Shown: positions 52,345-61,425, counted from the first letter of the stretch. The stretch: DNA of 64,000 bases from Hymenobacter jeongseonensis (GCF_015694725.1 NZ_JADQDQ010000002.1:496001-560000), one strand, 5' to 3'. A program made the numbers and translations. Notes: generated by a model not told the origin, from the sequence alone.

Positions 52345-52911
52345 ATGTTTTTGTTATTTCCCTTCCAGTTGTTGCGTTCTGTTTCCTTTCGGCTGAAACC
52401 CTCGTCGATTCTATTGGCGGCCGGGCTGGGCGCGGGCCTCGCGCAGCCGGCCCTGGCGCAGAAATACCGCACGGCGGCGGGCGTTCGGGGCGGCGGGGGC
52501 AGCTACGGCCTCACCGTTCAGCAGCTGGTATTGCCCAGCACCACGCTGGAGGGCCTGGCGCTGCTTTCGGCCCGCGAGCGCAGCGCCACGGTACTGGCCG
52601 AGCGCCACTTCGGCATCCTCGGCCCCAGCCTGAACTACTATTTCGGGGCCGGGGCGCACGTGGGCACGCACAAAGACGATGGCAACTTCTGGGGCTTCGA
52701 CGGCATTGTGGGGGCCGAATATAAAATCCCTTTTGCCCGCGTCGTGCTTTCGGTTGATTTTAAGCCCACGGTTGAGTTTAATTCGGCTGACTGGACCCGT
52801 TTTCCCACGGCTTTTTCGGTGCGCTATATCATCTTGAAGCAGAAGAACGACGGTATTCAGGGACTTTTCGAGAAGATTAAGACCAAAATAAAAGGCCCCG
52901 ACTCGGATTGA
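52345..52911 (+). CDS. Exported beta-barrel-like protein (paralogue of 28957 gene)
   Basis: A 188-residue protein with an N-terminal leader (about residues 1-33, LLAAGLGAGLAQPALAQ). It matches the 28957 product in order: AAGVRGGGGSYGLTVQQL, LEGLALLSARERSATVLAERHFGI, NYYFGAGAHVGTHKDDGNFW, GAEYKIPFARVVLSVDFKPT. The C-terminus, IQGLFEKIKTKIKGPDSD, differs and is charged. ATG 52345 is chosen over TTG 52327. The stop codon is inside the terminator hairpin loop and arm. Function unknown; envelope protein by inference. Confidence 0.8.
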   Translation: MFLLFPFQLLRSVSFRLKPSSILLAAGLGAGLAQPALAQKYRTAAGVRGGGGSYGLTVQQLVLPSTTLEGLALLSARERSATVLAERHFGILGPSLNYYFGAGAHVGTHKDDGNFWGFDGIVGAEYKIPFARVVLSVDFKPTVEFNSADWTRFPTAFSVRYIILKQKNDGIQGLFEKIKTKIKGPDSD

Positions 52912-52929
52912 GTCGGGGCCTTTTATTTT
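52885..52929. terminator. Bidirectional hairpin terminator overlapping a stop codon
   Basis: Perfect 20-bp arms (52885-52904 and 52910-52929) around a 5-nt loop. The TGA stop of the 52345 gene (52909-52911) is in the loop and right arm. It serves both this gene and the convergent response regulator. Confidence 0.92.
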
Positions 52930-52945
52930 AAAGGGTTGAAGCTTA

Positions 52946-53347
52946 CTAAAACCGCTTTTCGAGCAGCTTTCGCATCTTTTCTTCGGTGAGCGGCTTGGTG
53001 AGGTATTCTACGTTGGGGTATTTGGCCACGCGGGCCGTGTCGGCGCCGTGCATGGAGGTGGTGAGCACGGCCATCACTGTTTTGTCCTGCACCGGCTGGG
53101 GCAGGGCGTTGTACAGCTCCAGGAATTCGAAACCGGAAATGCCGGGCATTTTTAGGTCTACAAACACGAGGTCGGGCGCCTGCCCGTCCCCGTTGGAGTC
53201 GCCCCAGAGCTTTTCAAACGCTTCGTCGGCGCGCGAAAAGGTGCTGACCTGTTCGGCTACCGCCAAACGCCCCAACAGCCGATTGTTAAGAAAGCTGGTG
53301 GTTTCGTTATCGTCAACCAGTACAATATGATTCAAATTCGCAGACAT
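52946..53347 (-). CDS. Receiver-only response regulator
   Basis: A 133-residue CheY-like receiver domain without an output domain. Acidic pocket Asp12-Asp13 (VLVDDNETTSFLN), phosphoacceptor Asp64 (VFVDLKMPG), switch Thr96-Thr97 (MAVLTTS) and Lys118 (LTKPL). The QPVQDKTVMAVLTTSMHG segment is typical of Bacteroidota receiver proteins partnered with histidine kinases such as those of RcpA/PAS type. No kinase is adjacent. ATG 53347 is chosen on family start. Confidence 0.92.
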   Translation of the reverse strand: MSANLNHIVLVDDNETTSFLNNRLLGRLAVAEQVSTFSRADEAFEKLWGDSNGDGQAPDLVFVDLKMPGISGFEFLELYNALPQPVQDKTVMAVLTTSMHGADTARVAKYPNVEYLTKPLTEEKMRKLLEKRF

Positions 53348-53416
53348 GTATAACGTTTGATTTCTAGCTTTCACGAAGATACCAGCCCCGAGGCATTCCC
53401 ACAATAGTCAAGCCAC

Positions 53417-54394
53417 TTACAGCCAGCCCTGGGCGCGCATCCACTCGTCGTTGTAGATTTTTCCGAGGTAACGGGTGCCGTGGTCGGGCAATACGATGAC
53501 CATGGTGTCCTCCTCTTTCAGGTGCTCACGGGCGTATTCCAGTGCCCCAAAAACGGCCGAGCCGCACGACCAGCCCACAAACAGGCCTTCTTCTTTGGCC
53601 AAGCGGCGCGTCATCACGGCGGCATCCTGGTCGGTCACTTTAATAAATAGGTCAATCAGGTCAAAATCAACGTTTTTGGGCAAAATGTCTTCGCCAATGC
53701 CCTCGGTTTTGTAGGGGTAAATTTCGTTTTCATCGAACACCCCGGTCTCCTTGTATTTTTTGAATACGGAGCCGTAAGTGTCCAGGCCAATGGAAACCAC
53801 GCCCGGGTTTTGCTCCTTCAGGTACTTGGCCGTGCCACAGATGGTGCCGCCGGTGCCCACGCCGCAAGCGAAATGCGTGATTTTGCCTTCGGTCTGTTCC
53901 CACAACTCGGGGCCGGTGCTGTCGTAGTGTGCGGCGGCGTTTGAGAGGTTGTCGTACTGGTTGGGATAAAAGGAATTGGGCGTTTCCTGGCTCAGGCGGC
54001 GGGCTACCGAGTAGTAGCTGCGCGGGTCTTCGGGGGCCACGTCCACGGGGCACACCACCACTTCGGCGCCCACGGCCCGCAAAATGTCCTGCTTTTCCTT
54101 GCTCTGCTTGTCGCTCATCACAAACACCGTTTTGTAGCCTTTGGCGATGGCGGCCAGGGCCAGGCCCATGCCGGTGTTGCCGCTGGTGCCTTCGATGATG
54201 GTGCCGCCGGGCTGGAGCAAGCCGGCTTTTTCGGCGTCCTCAATCATGCGAATGGCCATGCGGTCCTTCACCGAATTGCCGGGGTTGAAATACTCCACTT
54301 TGGCCAGAATGGTGCCTTTGATGCCGTCGGTTACTTTATTGAGCTTGACGAGTGGGGTATGGCCAACGGCCTCGATAACGTGGTTGAAATACAT
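53417..54394 (-). CDS. PLP-dependent cysteine synthase/cystathionine beta-synthase family enzyme
   Basis: A 325-residue fold-type II PLP enzyme. PLP lysine is Lys43 in NPGNSVKDRMA; EGTSGNTGMGLALAAIAKGY is the substrate loop; VGTGGTICGTAKYLKEQNP is the phosphate loop; and GLFVGWSCGSAVFGALEYA is near the C-terminus. VEYFNPGNSVKDR and the KTEGIGEDILPKNVDFDLID segment place it in the group that includes cystathionine beta-synthase without the CBS domains. It probably makes cysteine or cystathionine. A TACCTTTG box lies 38 nt upstream. Exact reaction uncertain. Confidence 0.88.
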   Translation of the reverse strand: MYFNHVIEAVGHTPLVKLNKVTDGIKGTILAKVEYFNPGNSVKDRMAIRMIEDAEKAGLLQPGGTIIEGTSGNTGMGLALAAIAKGYKTVFVMSDKQSKEKQDILRAVGAEVVVCPVDVAPEDPRSYYSVARRLSQETPNSFYPNQYDNLSNAAAHYDSTGPELWEQTEGKITHFACGVGTGGTICGTAKYLKEQNPGVVSIGLDTYGSVFKKYKETGVFDENEIYPYKTEGIGEDILPKNVDFDLIDLFIKVTDQDAAVMTRRLAKEEGLFVGWSCGSAVFGALEYAREHLKEEDTMVIVLPDHGTRYLGKIYNDEWMRAQGWL

Positions 54395-54432
54395 GGAAAA
54401 AAGTTGGGTGGGGCTAGCTATTATTTGGCGAC

Positions 54433-54440
54433 AAAGGTAC
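54433..54440 (-). promoter_or_regulatory. Candidate -7 box for the cysteine synthase-type gene
   Basis: Minus-strand TACCTTTG is a perfect TAnnTTTG, 38 nt before ATG 54394. No strong -33 TTG. Confidence 0.55.
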
Positions 54441-54636
54441 GAATTATGGCGGGGAGGCGGGGTTGAACGGGACGGAATCACCAGCCAGCACGTCGGCTGA
54501 AGCAGAGCCGGAGCCGCACTACCGCTTCGTGGCGGCGCTATTGCTTACCCTTGAGGTTGACAACCTTGGTTGGTGCTCAGCCAGACCGTTCTGATTAGGC
54601 CAGGCATGAGGTTCAACTGTTTGCCTGGCCACCACC

Positions 54637-54666
54637 TTGCCCTAGCCTTAAAAAGCTCTACTTTTG
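54637..54666 (+). promoter_or_regulatory. Bacteroidota-type promoter for sucD
   Basis: TTG (54637-54639), 19 nt, then TACTTTTG (54659-54666): a perfect -33/-7 pair, 64 nt before the sucD ATG. The inverted repeat at 54598-54630 ends 6 nt upstream of the -33 and could be an operator. Confidence 0.78.
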
Positions 54667-54729
54667 CACCACCGTTGCCCGGCAGGGCTCCCCTCGTCTA
54701 TCCATTAATATTCCCAAAAACACCTCCGA

Positions 54730-55611
54730 ATGAGCGTTCTGGTTAATAAAAACTCCAAGGTTATCGTGCAGGGCTTTACGGGCTCCGAAGGTTCGTTCCA
54801 CGCCCAGCAAATGATGGAATACGGCACCAACGTGGTGGGCGGCGTAACGCCCGGCAAAGGCGGCTCCGAGCACCTGGGCCGTCCCGTATTCAACACCGTG
54901 GCCGAAGCCGTGGAGAAAGCCGGCGCTGATACCAGCATCATTTTTGTGCCCCCGGCCTTCGCCGCCGACGCCATCATGGAAGCGGCCGATGCTGGCATCA
55001 AGGTGATTATCACCATCACCGAAGGCATTCCGACCAAGGACATGATTGCCGTGAAGCACTACCTGAAAGACCGTCCGGAAGTGACCATGATTGGGCCAAA
55101 CTGCCCCGGCGTGATGACCGCCGGCGAGTGCAAAGTGGGCATCATGCCCGGCTTTATCTTCACCAAAGGCAAAATCGGCATCGTTTCCAAGTCGGGTACC
55201 CTGACCTACGAAGCCGTTGACCAACTCACCAAAGCCGGCCTGGGCCAAACCACGGCCATCGGCATCGGCGGCGACCCCATCATCGGCACCACCACCAAGC
55301 AGGCGGTGGAATTGCTGATGAACGACCCCGAGACGGAAGGCATCGTGATGATTGGCGAAATCGGCGGCGGCATGGAAGCCGAAGCCGCCCGTTGGATTAA
55401 AGAAACCGGCAACAAAAAGCCCGTGGTAGGCTTCATCGCCGGCCAGACGGCGCCTCCCGGCCGCCGCATGGGCCACGCCGGTGCCATCGTAGGCGGTGCC
55501 GACGACACGGCTGCTGCTAAAATGGCCATCATGCGCGAGTGCGGCATCCACGTGGTGGATTCGCCCGCCGAGATTGGCGACACCATGCTGCGCGTGTTGG
55601 GCGGCAAGTAG
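54730..55611 (+). CDS. sucD: Succinyl-CoA synthetase alpha subunit
   Basis: A 293-residue SucD. Seen: [20 protein letters not shown] (CoA-binding domain), [70 protein letters not shown] and [17 protein letters not shown], whose His in RRMGHAGAI is the phosphohistidine. It joins SucB/SucC-type beta in the TCA cycle; the beta gene is not next to it. The start is unambiguous. Housekeeping. Confidence 0.96.
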   Translation: MSVLVNKNSKVIVQGFTGSEGSFHAQQMMEYGTNVVGGVTPGKGGSEHLGRPVFNTVAEAVEKAGADTSIIFVPPAFAADAIMEAADAGIKVIITITEGIPTKDMIAVKHYLKDRPEVTMIGPNCPGVMTAGECKVGIMPGFIFTKGKIGIVSKSGTLTYEAVDQLTKAGLGQTTAIGIGGDPIIGTTTKQAVELLMNDPETEGIVMIGEIGGGMEAEAARWIKETGNKKPVVGFIAGQTAPPGRRMGHAGAIVGGADDTAAAKMAIMRECGIHVVDSPAEIGDTMLRVLGGK

Positions 55612-55635
55612 TATTATCCCATATTGATATTGTGG

Positions 55636-55669
55636 AAAACGCTTCGGTATTTTACCGGAGCGTTTTTTT
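55636..55669 (+). terminator. Hairpin terminator of sucD
   Basis: Stem AACGCT-CGGTA/TACCG-AGCGTT with one unpaired base per arm and a T-run, 25 nt after the sucD stop. Confidence 0.88.
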
Positions 55670-55718
55670 ATTGCCTATTATTTTTACTCGCCCGCTCACC
55701 TTTTCTACCCAATTCCCT

Positions 55719-56912
55719 ATGCGCAAACTTGGTTATTACCTCCTCATGGGCGTATTGCTCGCCGGCTCGGCCTGCCGCAAAGAAGTGGAAAAGCTGGTGG
55801 TGCAGGAAGTAGATAAGCAGTACAGTTGGGCCGAGGTAAAGCACCTCATTAACTACCAGCGCAACGTTGTGCGGGTGACGACGGGGACGAACACGCTCAA
55901 CCTGCAGCAAATTGGCAGGTTTGAGGTACTCTCGCCCATTCCTGGTTCTGCAGAGAAGGCTGCCAATGGCTATTACACGGGCTTCGGCTTCAGGTCCTTG
56001 TCCCGTACCTGGACATTCGACCCGCTGCCTTGGGACGTGCGCAACGCCGTTCCAATGAACGCGAACTTTTACGCCAATCCGAATGGCTACAGCGACGTCG
56101 TTTCTGACACGGTATTAACCATTTACCCAACAAAGTTTCTTGACCGGGGCACGCGGCTACGCCTGCGCAAACTCGACCCCACTGCCACGCGTTTTGAGAA
56201 TTCCTTGATTGGTTCGCGGTTTCCTTTTGGGGCCATCAACCGCAACGACTACCTGCTGTGCGGCTACCGCACCACCAACCTCCCCGAATTTGCCTTCCAC
56301 TTGGTTTTGAGCAAGCTCGTTAATACGGCCAGCACGGCGTCACCCGTTGCTGGCACTACGCAGATAAGCTCGCGGCTCATTCGCATACCCACCCAAGGCC
56401 AGAGTCAGCTCAGCTCAAAAGCCTTCTGGGCCATCGACGACTATCTCCTGGTGTGGTGCGAGAACTATGGCTTGTTCAAAATCGACCAAAATGGCTCGTT
56501 CCAGCAGGTAAACGGCACGTTTGCCCAAGCCACCGGCCCGGTAGGCCCCACGGCCATTTTCAAATGGAAAGGCGTCGTTTATGCCATGCAAGGCAGCGGC
56601 ACTGTCTGGACTTCGGCCAATGACTGCGCCAGCTGGCAGCGCATGGATGGCTTTAATTCCGGGCTTAACCTATCAACTTTTTACCCGGTGGGTGACAGCT
56701 TGGTGGGCATCACACATGGCGTCATCAATAACAGCATTTATACCGTGCGGTGGCGGAACGCCACCACGATGCAGCTACGCGAGTTGAAGACCGATGGCCT
56801 CGGGTACGCTGATTTTTCTGACCTCGCGCAACTCGGCGACACCGTGTATCTGGGCACTACGAATGGGCTGTTTAAGCGCCCGCTCAAGAACTTTTTCGAA
56901 AGCAAGCCCTAA
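55719..56912 (+). CDS. Hypothetical lipoprotein, beta-propeller-like
   Basis: A 397-residue lipoprotein with leader YYLLMGVLLAGSAC (lipobox GSAC, Cys about 19). The mature part is beta-rich, with repeats that look like propeller blades near the C-terminus: FKWKGVVYAMQGSGTVWTSA, YPVGDSLVGITHGVINNSIY and LGDTVYLGTTNGLFKRPLKN. The first 250 residues include FGFRSLSRTWTFDPLPWDV and AFHLVLSKLVNTASTASPV. Family not recognised. It lacks a shared operon with sucD because of the terminator. Confidence 0.75.
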   Translation: MRKLGYYLLMGVLLAGSACRKEVEKLVVQEVDKQYSWAEVKHLINYQRNVVRVTTGTNTLNLQQIGRFEVLSPIPGSAEKAANGYYTGFGFRSLSRTWTFDPLPWDVRNAVPMNANFYANPNGYSDVVSDTVLTIYPTKFLDRGTRLRLRKLDPTATRFENSLIGSRFPFGAINRNDYLLCGYRTTNLPEFAFHLVLSKLVNTASTASPVAGTTQISSRLIRIPTQGQSQLSSKAFWAIDDYLLVWCENYGLFKIDQNGSFQQVNGTFAQATGPVGPTAIFKWKGVVYAMQGSGTVWTSANDCASWQRMDGFNSGLNLSTFYPVGDSLVGITHGVINNSIYTVRWRNATTMQLRELKTDGLGYADFSDLAQLGDTVYLGTTNGLFKRPLKNFFESKP

Positions 56913-56958
56913 GCACAAAAAAAGACCCAGCTGAGTTGGCTGGGTCTTTTTTGTGCTT
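56911..56958. terminator. Bidirectional hairpin terminator
   Basis: Arms of about 20 bp (AAGCAC, A-run, GACCCAGC and complement) with one extra A in the left run. It overlaps the TAA of the 55719 gene and serves the convergent 56969 gene. Confidence 0.9.
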
Positions 56959-56968
56959 CTAGGTTCTC

Positions 56969-57700
56969 CTACTGAGTCAGAAAACCTTCGCCGATGTTCA
57001 CGATGATACCGACTTGAAACACCGAATTAGCGGCCTTCAGGTATTTATTATTGCGAAAGCCAAAAATCTGGCCGCTTAGGAACTGTAGCTGCACGGGCCC
57101 GGCAATTTGGGTGCGGGTAAAGGTGATGGGCTCGAAGAAGAGGTTGTTTTCGCCGGGTGCGACTTCGCCGTTGATGCGGAAATTGTTGAGCTGCATGTAG
57201 CTCATGCGCAAGGCCGCGCCATAGGTGAGCGGAAAATCGTGGCTGAACAAGCGGAGGTTGTCGCGCTTCTTGCGGGCGTAGTTTACCTGCGCGAAGACCT
57301 TGGAGAGGCTGCCGTCGAGCGTGCGGGTGGTTATCTTTTCGGCATTGCGCTCGATGCGCTCGGTGGCGCCACCGCCGGCCCCCACGTACACTTCCAGCAC
57401 GCGCTTGTCGGATAAGCGGGTAAAATAGCCGACACTAAGCTCGCCAAAATCCAGGTTTTCGGTCTTGCGCGACTTGCTGCGGTGCAGCGATGAAAACGTG
57501 CCCGCTACGCCCAAGTGGTTGGTGATGGCATAAGCGCCTTGAAGGGCAAAATTATTCTGAAGATTAGTGCTCACCGACCCGTAGGCTTCTCCTTGGTGCG
57601 TGAGCAGCGGCGCGTGGGGCGGCGGCGGGAAATACAACGAGGCGCAACTGGAAAGGCCGGTTAAGACTGGAATATAGGCAAGGCGCAACAGGTGCTTCAT
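56969..57700 (-). CDS. Outer-membrane lipoprotein with beta-barrel-like sequence
   Basis: A 243-residue protein with leader MKHLLRLAYIPVLTGLSSC (lipobox LSSC). The mature part shows alternating strands and aromatic ends: GEAYGSVSTNLQNNFALQGAY, LGVAGTFSSLHRSKSRKTEN, LDFGELSVGYFTRLSDKRVLE, YGAALRMSYMQLNNFRINGE and FEPITFTRTQIAGPVQLQF, ending GIIVNIGEGFLTQ. This fits a small barrel-type envelope protein. No family is named. Start ATG 57700 is set by the lipoprotein leader. Confidence 0.76.
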   Translation of the reverse strand: MKHLLRLAYIPVLTGLSSCASLYFPPPPHAPLLTHQGEAYGSVSTNLQNNFALQGAYAITNHLGVAGTFSSLHRSKSRKTENLDFGELSVGYFTRLSDKRVLEVYVGAGGGATERIERNAEKITTRTLDGSLSKVFAQVNYARKKRDNLRLFSHDFPLTYGAALRMSYMQLNNFRINGEVAPGENNLFFEPITFTRTQIAGPVQLQFLSGQIFGFRNNKYLKAANSVFQVGIIVNIGEGFLTQ

Positions 57701-58009
57701 GAGGAAGGGAAAGCAGGAAGAAGGCAAAACAACGCCTGGTACGGCAATTTCGTCTTTTCGCTGGACTTTCCAGCTTATTTCCGGCGAAGCTCGCCCGCTG
57801 GCCGCCGGCAACCACAACAGGCGGCGACGGTTGGCTAGTGGCTGGAACGCAACCAAGAATTTGGCGTGGGGCAATGGAAATTCAAGTCGGTCGAAAGGGC
57901 CATTTGTCCTCCGCTGCTCCTATTTCCATCATGTTTCCGGGATATGCTTCGTTACATTGGCAAACCGTTCCGTATGCACGGCAACCTCAACGACCTACTT
58001 CCCCTGCTT
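57701..58009. other. Divergent gap between lipoprotein and disulfide oxidoreductase genes
   Basis: About 309 nt with in-frame open sequence on both strands upstream of the true starts, which accounts for the long leaders seen. No repeat, hairpin or strong promoter was identified. Confidence 0.5.
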
Positions 58010-59419
58010 ATGCCCACAACTGCTTTCGACGCCATCATCATCGGTTCTGGCCAGGCCGGCAACCCGCTTGCCACTGCACTGGCCGGCGCTGGCCGCAAGG
58101 TGGCGCTCATCGAAGAAAACCGGCTGGGCGGCTCCTGCATCAACTACGGCTGCTCGCCTACTAAAACCCTGCTCGCCACCGCCGACCGCCTGCACCACAT
58201 GCGCACTGCGGCCCAGGTAGCGGCTCCCGAAACGGCCAACGCTGCTACCCTACAAGTAGACCTGGCCGCCGCCGTGGCCCGCAAAGACCGGGTGGTTGCT
58301 ACCATGCGCGACGGCGTCCGGGCCAACCTCACCAAGAAGCAGCCCAACATTACCCTATTCGAAGGCCATGCCGCCTTCACTGGCCCGCATGCCCTGCACG
58401 TGGCGCTGGCCACCGGCCACACCCAGGACCTTACGGCCCCGCTCATCTTCATCAATACCGGCACCCGCGCCGCCCAGCCTGACGTGGACGGCCTCGTTGA
58501 TGTCGGCTACCTCACCACCACCAACCTGCTCGACTTGAAAGAACTGCCCGAGCACTTGCTCATCCTGGGCGGCGGCTACATCGGCTTGGAGTTTGGCCAG
58601 ATGTTTCGGCGTTTCGGCAGCCGGGTCACCATCGTCGAATCGGGGCCGCAATTGCTGGAGCGGGAGGACGACGACGTGTGTCGTGGCCTGCAAGAGGCCT
58701 TGGGCGATGAAGGCGTAGAGTTTGTGATGGGCGCCCGGGCTCATGGCGTGAGCCGCAGCCCCAGCGGTACCATCACGCTTTCGGTAACTACCAGCACGGG
58801 CGAACGGCGCCTGCGCGGCTCCCACCTGCTGGTGGCCACCGGCCGCCGCCCCAATTCCGACAAACTGGGCCTCGGCTTCGCCGGCATCAAAACCGACGAC
58901 AAAGGCTACATCCTGGTCAATAACAACCTGCAAACGAACGTGAAGGGCGTGTACGCGCTGGGCGACATTCACCCCGGACCGCAGTTCACGCACCTGGCCT
59001 ACGACGACTACCGCGTGGTGCGCGACGCCTTATTGCACGGCCACAAACGCTCGGCCCGCCAGCGCCCCCTCCCCTACGTGGTGTTCACCGACCCGCCCAT
59101 GGCCCGCATCGGCCTCGATGAAGGTCAGGCCCAGGAACAGAAAATCCCCTACCGCGTGGCCACCATGCCCGTGCGCACCATTGGCCGGGCCCAGCACACC
59201 AGCGAGGCGCGCGGCTTCTGGAAGGTACTTGTCGGCAAAGACGACCGACTGCTCGGTGCTACCCTGCTCGGCCCCGAAGCCGGCGAAATCATGGCCGTCA
59301 TCGAAGTAACCATGGCCGGGCGGCTCAAGTATCAGCAGCTACAGGATATGATTTTTGCTCACCCGACTTGGGCCGAGGGATTGAATAATGTGTTCCGGGA
59401 TTTGAAAAAGGGCGGATAG
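58010..59419 (+). CDS. Mercuric reductase-like class I pyridine nucleotide-disulfide oxidoreductase
   Basis: A 469-residue FAD enzyme. Seen: FDAIIIGSGQAGNPLATAL (FAD motif), RLGGSCINYGCSPTKTL with redox pair Cys43/Cys48, LLILGGGYIGLEFGQMFRRFG (NAD motif), LLVATGRRPNSDKLGL, GVYALGDIHPGPQFTHLAYDD, then the dimerisation domain (VVFTDPPMARIGLDEGQA, EIMAVIEVTMAGRL, FAHPTWAEGLNNVFRD). There is no N-terminal HMA or C-terminal Cys pair as in MerA, so it may reduce another disulfide or metal. ATG 58010 is the family start; upstream in-frame ATGs at 57944 and 57974 are possible. Confidence 0.9.
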   Translation: MPTTAFDAIIIGSGQAGNPLATALAGAGRKVALIEENRLGGSCINYGCSPTKTLLATADRLHHMRTAAQVAAPETANAATLQVDLAAAVARKDRVVATMRDGVRANLTKKQPNITLFEGHAAFTGPHALHVALATGHTQDLTAPLIFINTGTRAAQPDVDGLVDVGYLTTTNLLDLKELPEHLLILGGGYIGLEFGQMFRRFGSRVTIVESGPQLLEREDDDVCRGLQEALGDEGVEFVMGARAHGVSRSPSGTITLSVTTSTGERRLRGSHLLVATGRRPNSDKLGLGFAGIKTDDKGYILVNNNLQTNVKGVYALGDIHPGPQFTHLAYDDYRVVRDALLHGHKRSARQRPLPYVVFTDPPMARIGLDEGQAQEQKIPYRVATMPVRTIGRAQHTSEARGFWKVLVGKDDRLLGATLLGPEAGEIMAVIEVTMAGRLKYQQLQDMIFAHPTWAEGLNNVFRDLKKGG

Positions 59420-59425
59420 TAACTG

Positions 59426-59824
59426 CTATTTCTTTGGTTTTCTGAAAAGCCAATGCAGCAGAGGGCTACGAATGGTATCTCCCGCTGTGTGCGTTATTAC
59501 GTAATGTGCACCGTTTGAATTAACCAATACGTCGGCATTACTACTGCGATGTAGCACACTGTGAGTACCATTCGCATTAACGATTACTGTTGGGTTAGTA
59601 CTCAAATCCGGTATTACCGTGACCCCGCCCTTTGTGTCTGTTATAATTGCTGTGTTACCGCTCTTTGTTGCTACTGAATGCGTCCCATCAGGATTCACTA
59701 TGACAGCGGTAGAACCGCTTTCATGAACGACAGAATGGGTTCCGTCAGGATTCACCAAGACGGATACTTGCGCATAAGCACTACTCACACCCATTAGAAG
59801 GCCCACCCAAACAATGAATTTCAT
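59426..59824 (-). CDS. Exported protein with five 19-20-residue tandem repeats
   Basis: A 132-residue protein with a signal peptide (MKFIVWVGLLMGVSSAYAQ). The mature part contains a 19-20 residue repeat: VNPDGTHSV at 24-32, VNPDGTHSV at 43-51, TDTKGGVTV at 62-70, VNANGTHSV at 82-90 and VNSNGAHYV at 101-109. The spacings are 19, 19, 20 and 19. Ends in WLFRKPKK. The gene is more AT-rich than its neighbours. A beta-solenoid-like fold is possible; no family is recognised. Confidence 0.75.
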   Translation of the reverse strand: MKFIVWVGLLMGVSSAYAQVSVLVNPDGTHSVVHESGSTAVIVNPDGTHSVATKSGNTAIITDTKGGVTVIPDLSTNPTVIVNANGTHSVLHRSSNADVLVNSNGAHYVITHTAGDTIRSPLLHWLFRKPKK

Positions 59825-59962
59825 GTGAGTATAAGTTAATTAAGGAAGTGAGCTTACGCTAAATAGTAAAATTTGAGGGCATTATATTCTAAGTAATTAA
59901 CTATTAGAACTGCGCTTATAATTTGCAAGCACGCATAGCCCTTAAAGTAACAGTTAGAAACC

Positions 59963-60003
59963 AAAACCCCCGCGCCAGCCAAACCCGACGCGGGGGGTTT
60001 CTA
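59963..60003 (-). terminator. Hairpin terminator of icd
   Basis: AACCCCCGCG paired to CGCGGGGGGTT with a T-run on the minus strand, 27 nt after the icd stop. Confidence 0.83.
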
Positions 60004-60029
60004 TTGTTGCTTAGGCAGCAGCCAAGCTA

Positions 60030-61295
60030 CTACATATTGTTCACAATTTCCTGGGCGAATTCGCTGGTTTTGAGCAGCGTGGCGCCTTCCATCTGGCGTT
60101 CGAAGTCATAGGTCACGCGCTTGCTGGCGATGGCGGCTTCGAGGCCTTTGTTAATGAGGGCGGCGGCTTCTTTCCAGCCCAGGTGCTCGAGCATCATCAC
60201 GCCGGACAGGATTACCGAACCGGGGTTCACCTTGTCCTGGTTGGCGTACTTGGGTGCGGTGCCGTGGGTAGCTTCGAAGATGGCGTGGCCGGTTACGTAG
60301 TTGATGTTGGCGCCCGGCGCGATGCCGATACCGCCCACGATGGCCGCCAGGGCGTCGGAGATGTAGTCGCCGTTCAGATTCAGGGTGGCCACTACCGAGT
60401 ACTCGGCGGGGCGCAACAGAATCTGCTGCAGGAAAGCATCGGCGATGCTGTCCTTGATGATGAGCTTGCCCTGCTCTTGCGCCTGCTTCTGCAGAGCGTC
60501 GGCAACGGCCACGCCTTGCTTGGCCACGATTTTATCGTATTGCGCCCAGGTAAATACCTTGCTGCCGAATTCCTTCTCAGCCAGCTCGTAGCCCCAGGTC
60601 TTGAAGGCACCCTCGGTGAACTTCATGATATTGCCCTTGTGCACGATGGTCACCGACGGCTTCTTGTGCAGCAGCGCGTAGTTGATGGCCGCGCGCACGA
60701 GGCGTTCGGTGCCTTCCTTGCTCACCGGCTTGATGCCGAAGGAGGACGACTCGGGGAAACGAATTTTCTTCACGCCCATCTCATCCTGCAAGAATTCCAG
60801 CATTTTCTGGGCCTGGGGCGTGCCGTTCATGTACTCGATGCCGGCGTAGATGTCCTCGGTGTTCTCGCGGAAGATGACCATGTCGGTCAGCTCCGGGTGG
60901 CGCACTGGCGAAGGCACGCCGTCGTAGTAGCGCACGGGGCGGACGCAGGCGTAGAGGTCCAGCTCCTGGCGCAGGGCCACGTTCAGCGAACGAATGCCGC
61001 CGCCCACGGGCGTGGTCAGGGGGCCTTTGATGCCCACCAGGTATTCGCGGAACGCGTCGAGGGTTTCGTTGGGCAGCCAGTTGTTGGTCTGCTTGTAGGC
61101 TTTCTCACCGGCCAGCACTTCCTTCCACATCAACTGCTTTTTGCCCCCATAGGCCTTCTCCACGGCCGCATCAAATACAAGCTTGGAAGCAGCCCAAATG
61201 TCCGGACCCGTGCCGTCGCCCTCGATGAAGGGAATAGTGGGTTTGTCCGGTACGTTCAGCTTGCCATTTTTAATGGTGATTTTTTGCTCTGCCAT
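60030..61295 (-). CDS. icd: NADP-dependent isocitrate dehydrogenase
   Basis: A 421-residue Icd of the prokaryotic monomer/dimer type converting isocitrate to 2-oxoglutarate. Seen: [54 protein letters not shown] (in [13 protein letters not shown] form), [54 protein letters not shown], and [20 protein letters not shown] with the nucleotide-binding His/Gly loop. TCA-cycle housekeeping gene. ATG 61295 fits. Confidence 0.95.
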   Translation of the reverse strand: MAEQKITIKNGKLNVPDKPTIPFIEGDGTGPDIWAASKLVFDAAVEKAYGGKKQLMWKEVLAGEKAYKQTNNWLPNETLDAFREYLVGIKGPLTTPVGGGIRSLNVALRQELDLYACVRPVRYYDGVPSPVRHPELTDMVIFRENTEDIYAGIEYMNGTPQAQKMLEFLQDEMGVKKIRFPESSSFGIKPVSKEGTERLVRAAINYALLHKKPSVTIVHKGNIMKFTEGAFKTWGYELAEKEFGSKVFTWAQYDKIVAKQGVAVADALQKQAQEQGKLIIKDSIADAFLQQILLRPAEYSVVATLNLNGDYISDALAAIVGGIGIAPGANINYVTGHAIFEATHGTAPKYANQDKVNPGSVILSGVMMLEHLGWKEAAALINKGLEAAIASKRVTYDFERQMEGATLLKTSEFAQEIVNNM

Positions 61296-61324
61296 GTGGG
61301 GTCGTGTATTATTTAAATCGGGGG

Positions 61325-61425
61325 GTCATCCTAAGCGCAGCGAAGGACCTTATTGCGCTAGGCTTTCGTAGTAGAATTCAACTGAGCGCAGACGGGATAA
61401 GGTGCTTCGCTGCGCTCAGCATGAC
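61325..61425. repeat. Family A inverted repeat, copy 10
   Basis: 29-bp arms (61325-61353 and 61397-61425) with three mismatches. The core is AGCGCAGCGAAGGACCTTAT, with ATAAGGTGCTTCGCTGCGCT opposite; the inner arm CCTTAT/ATAAGG is new compared with other copies yet paired. It lies between icd and the M16 peptidase gene. Confidence 0.88.

Larger units (their letters stand above)
54395..54729. other. Divergent gap before sucD
   Basis: About 335 nt. It holds the promoters of both neighbours and an inverted repeat at 54598-54630 (GGCCAGGCA/TGCCTGGCC). The middle (54480-54590) looks partly protein-coding in composition (AEPEPHYRFVAALLLTLEVD) but ends at a stop with no start. No gene is called there. 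Confidence 0.5.

Noticed and set aside
60183-61316. 377-codon plus-strand frame opposite icd
   Set aside because: Antisense shadow of an unmistakable isocitrate dehydrogenase.
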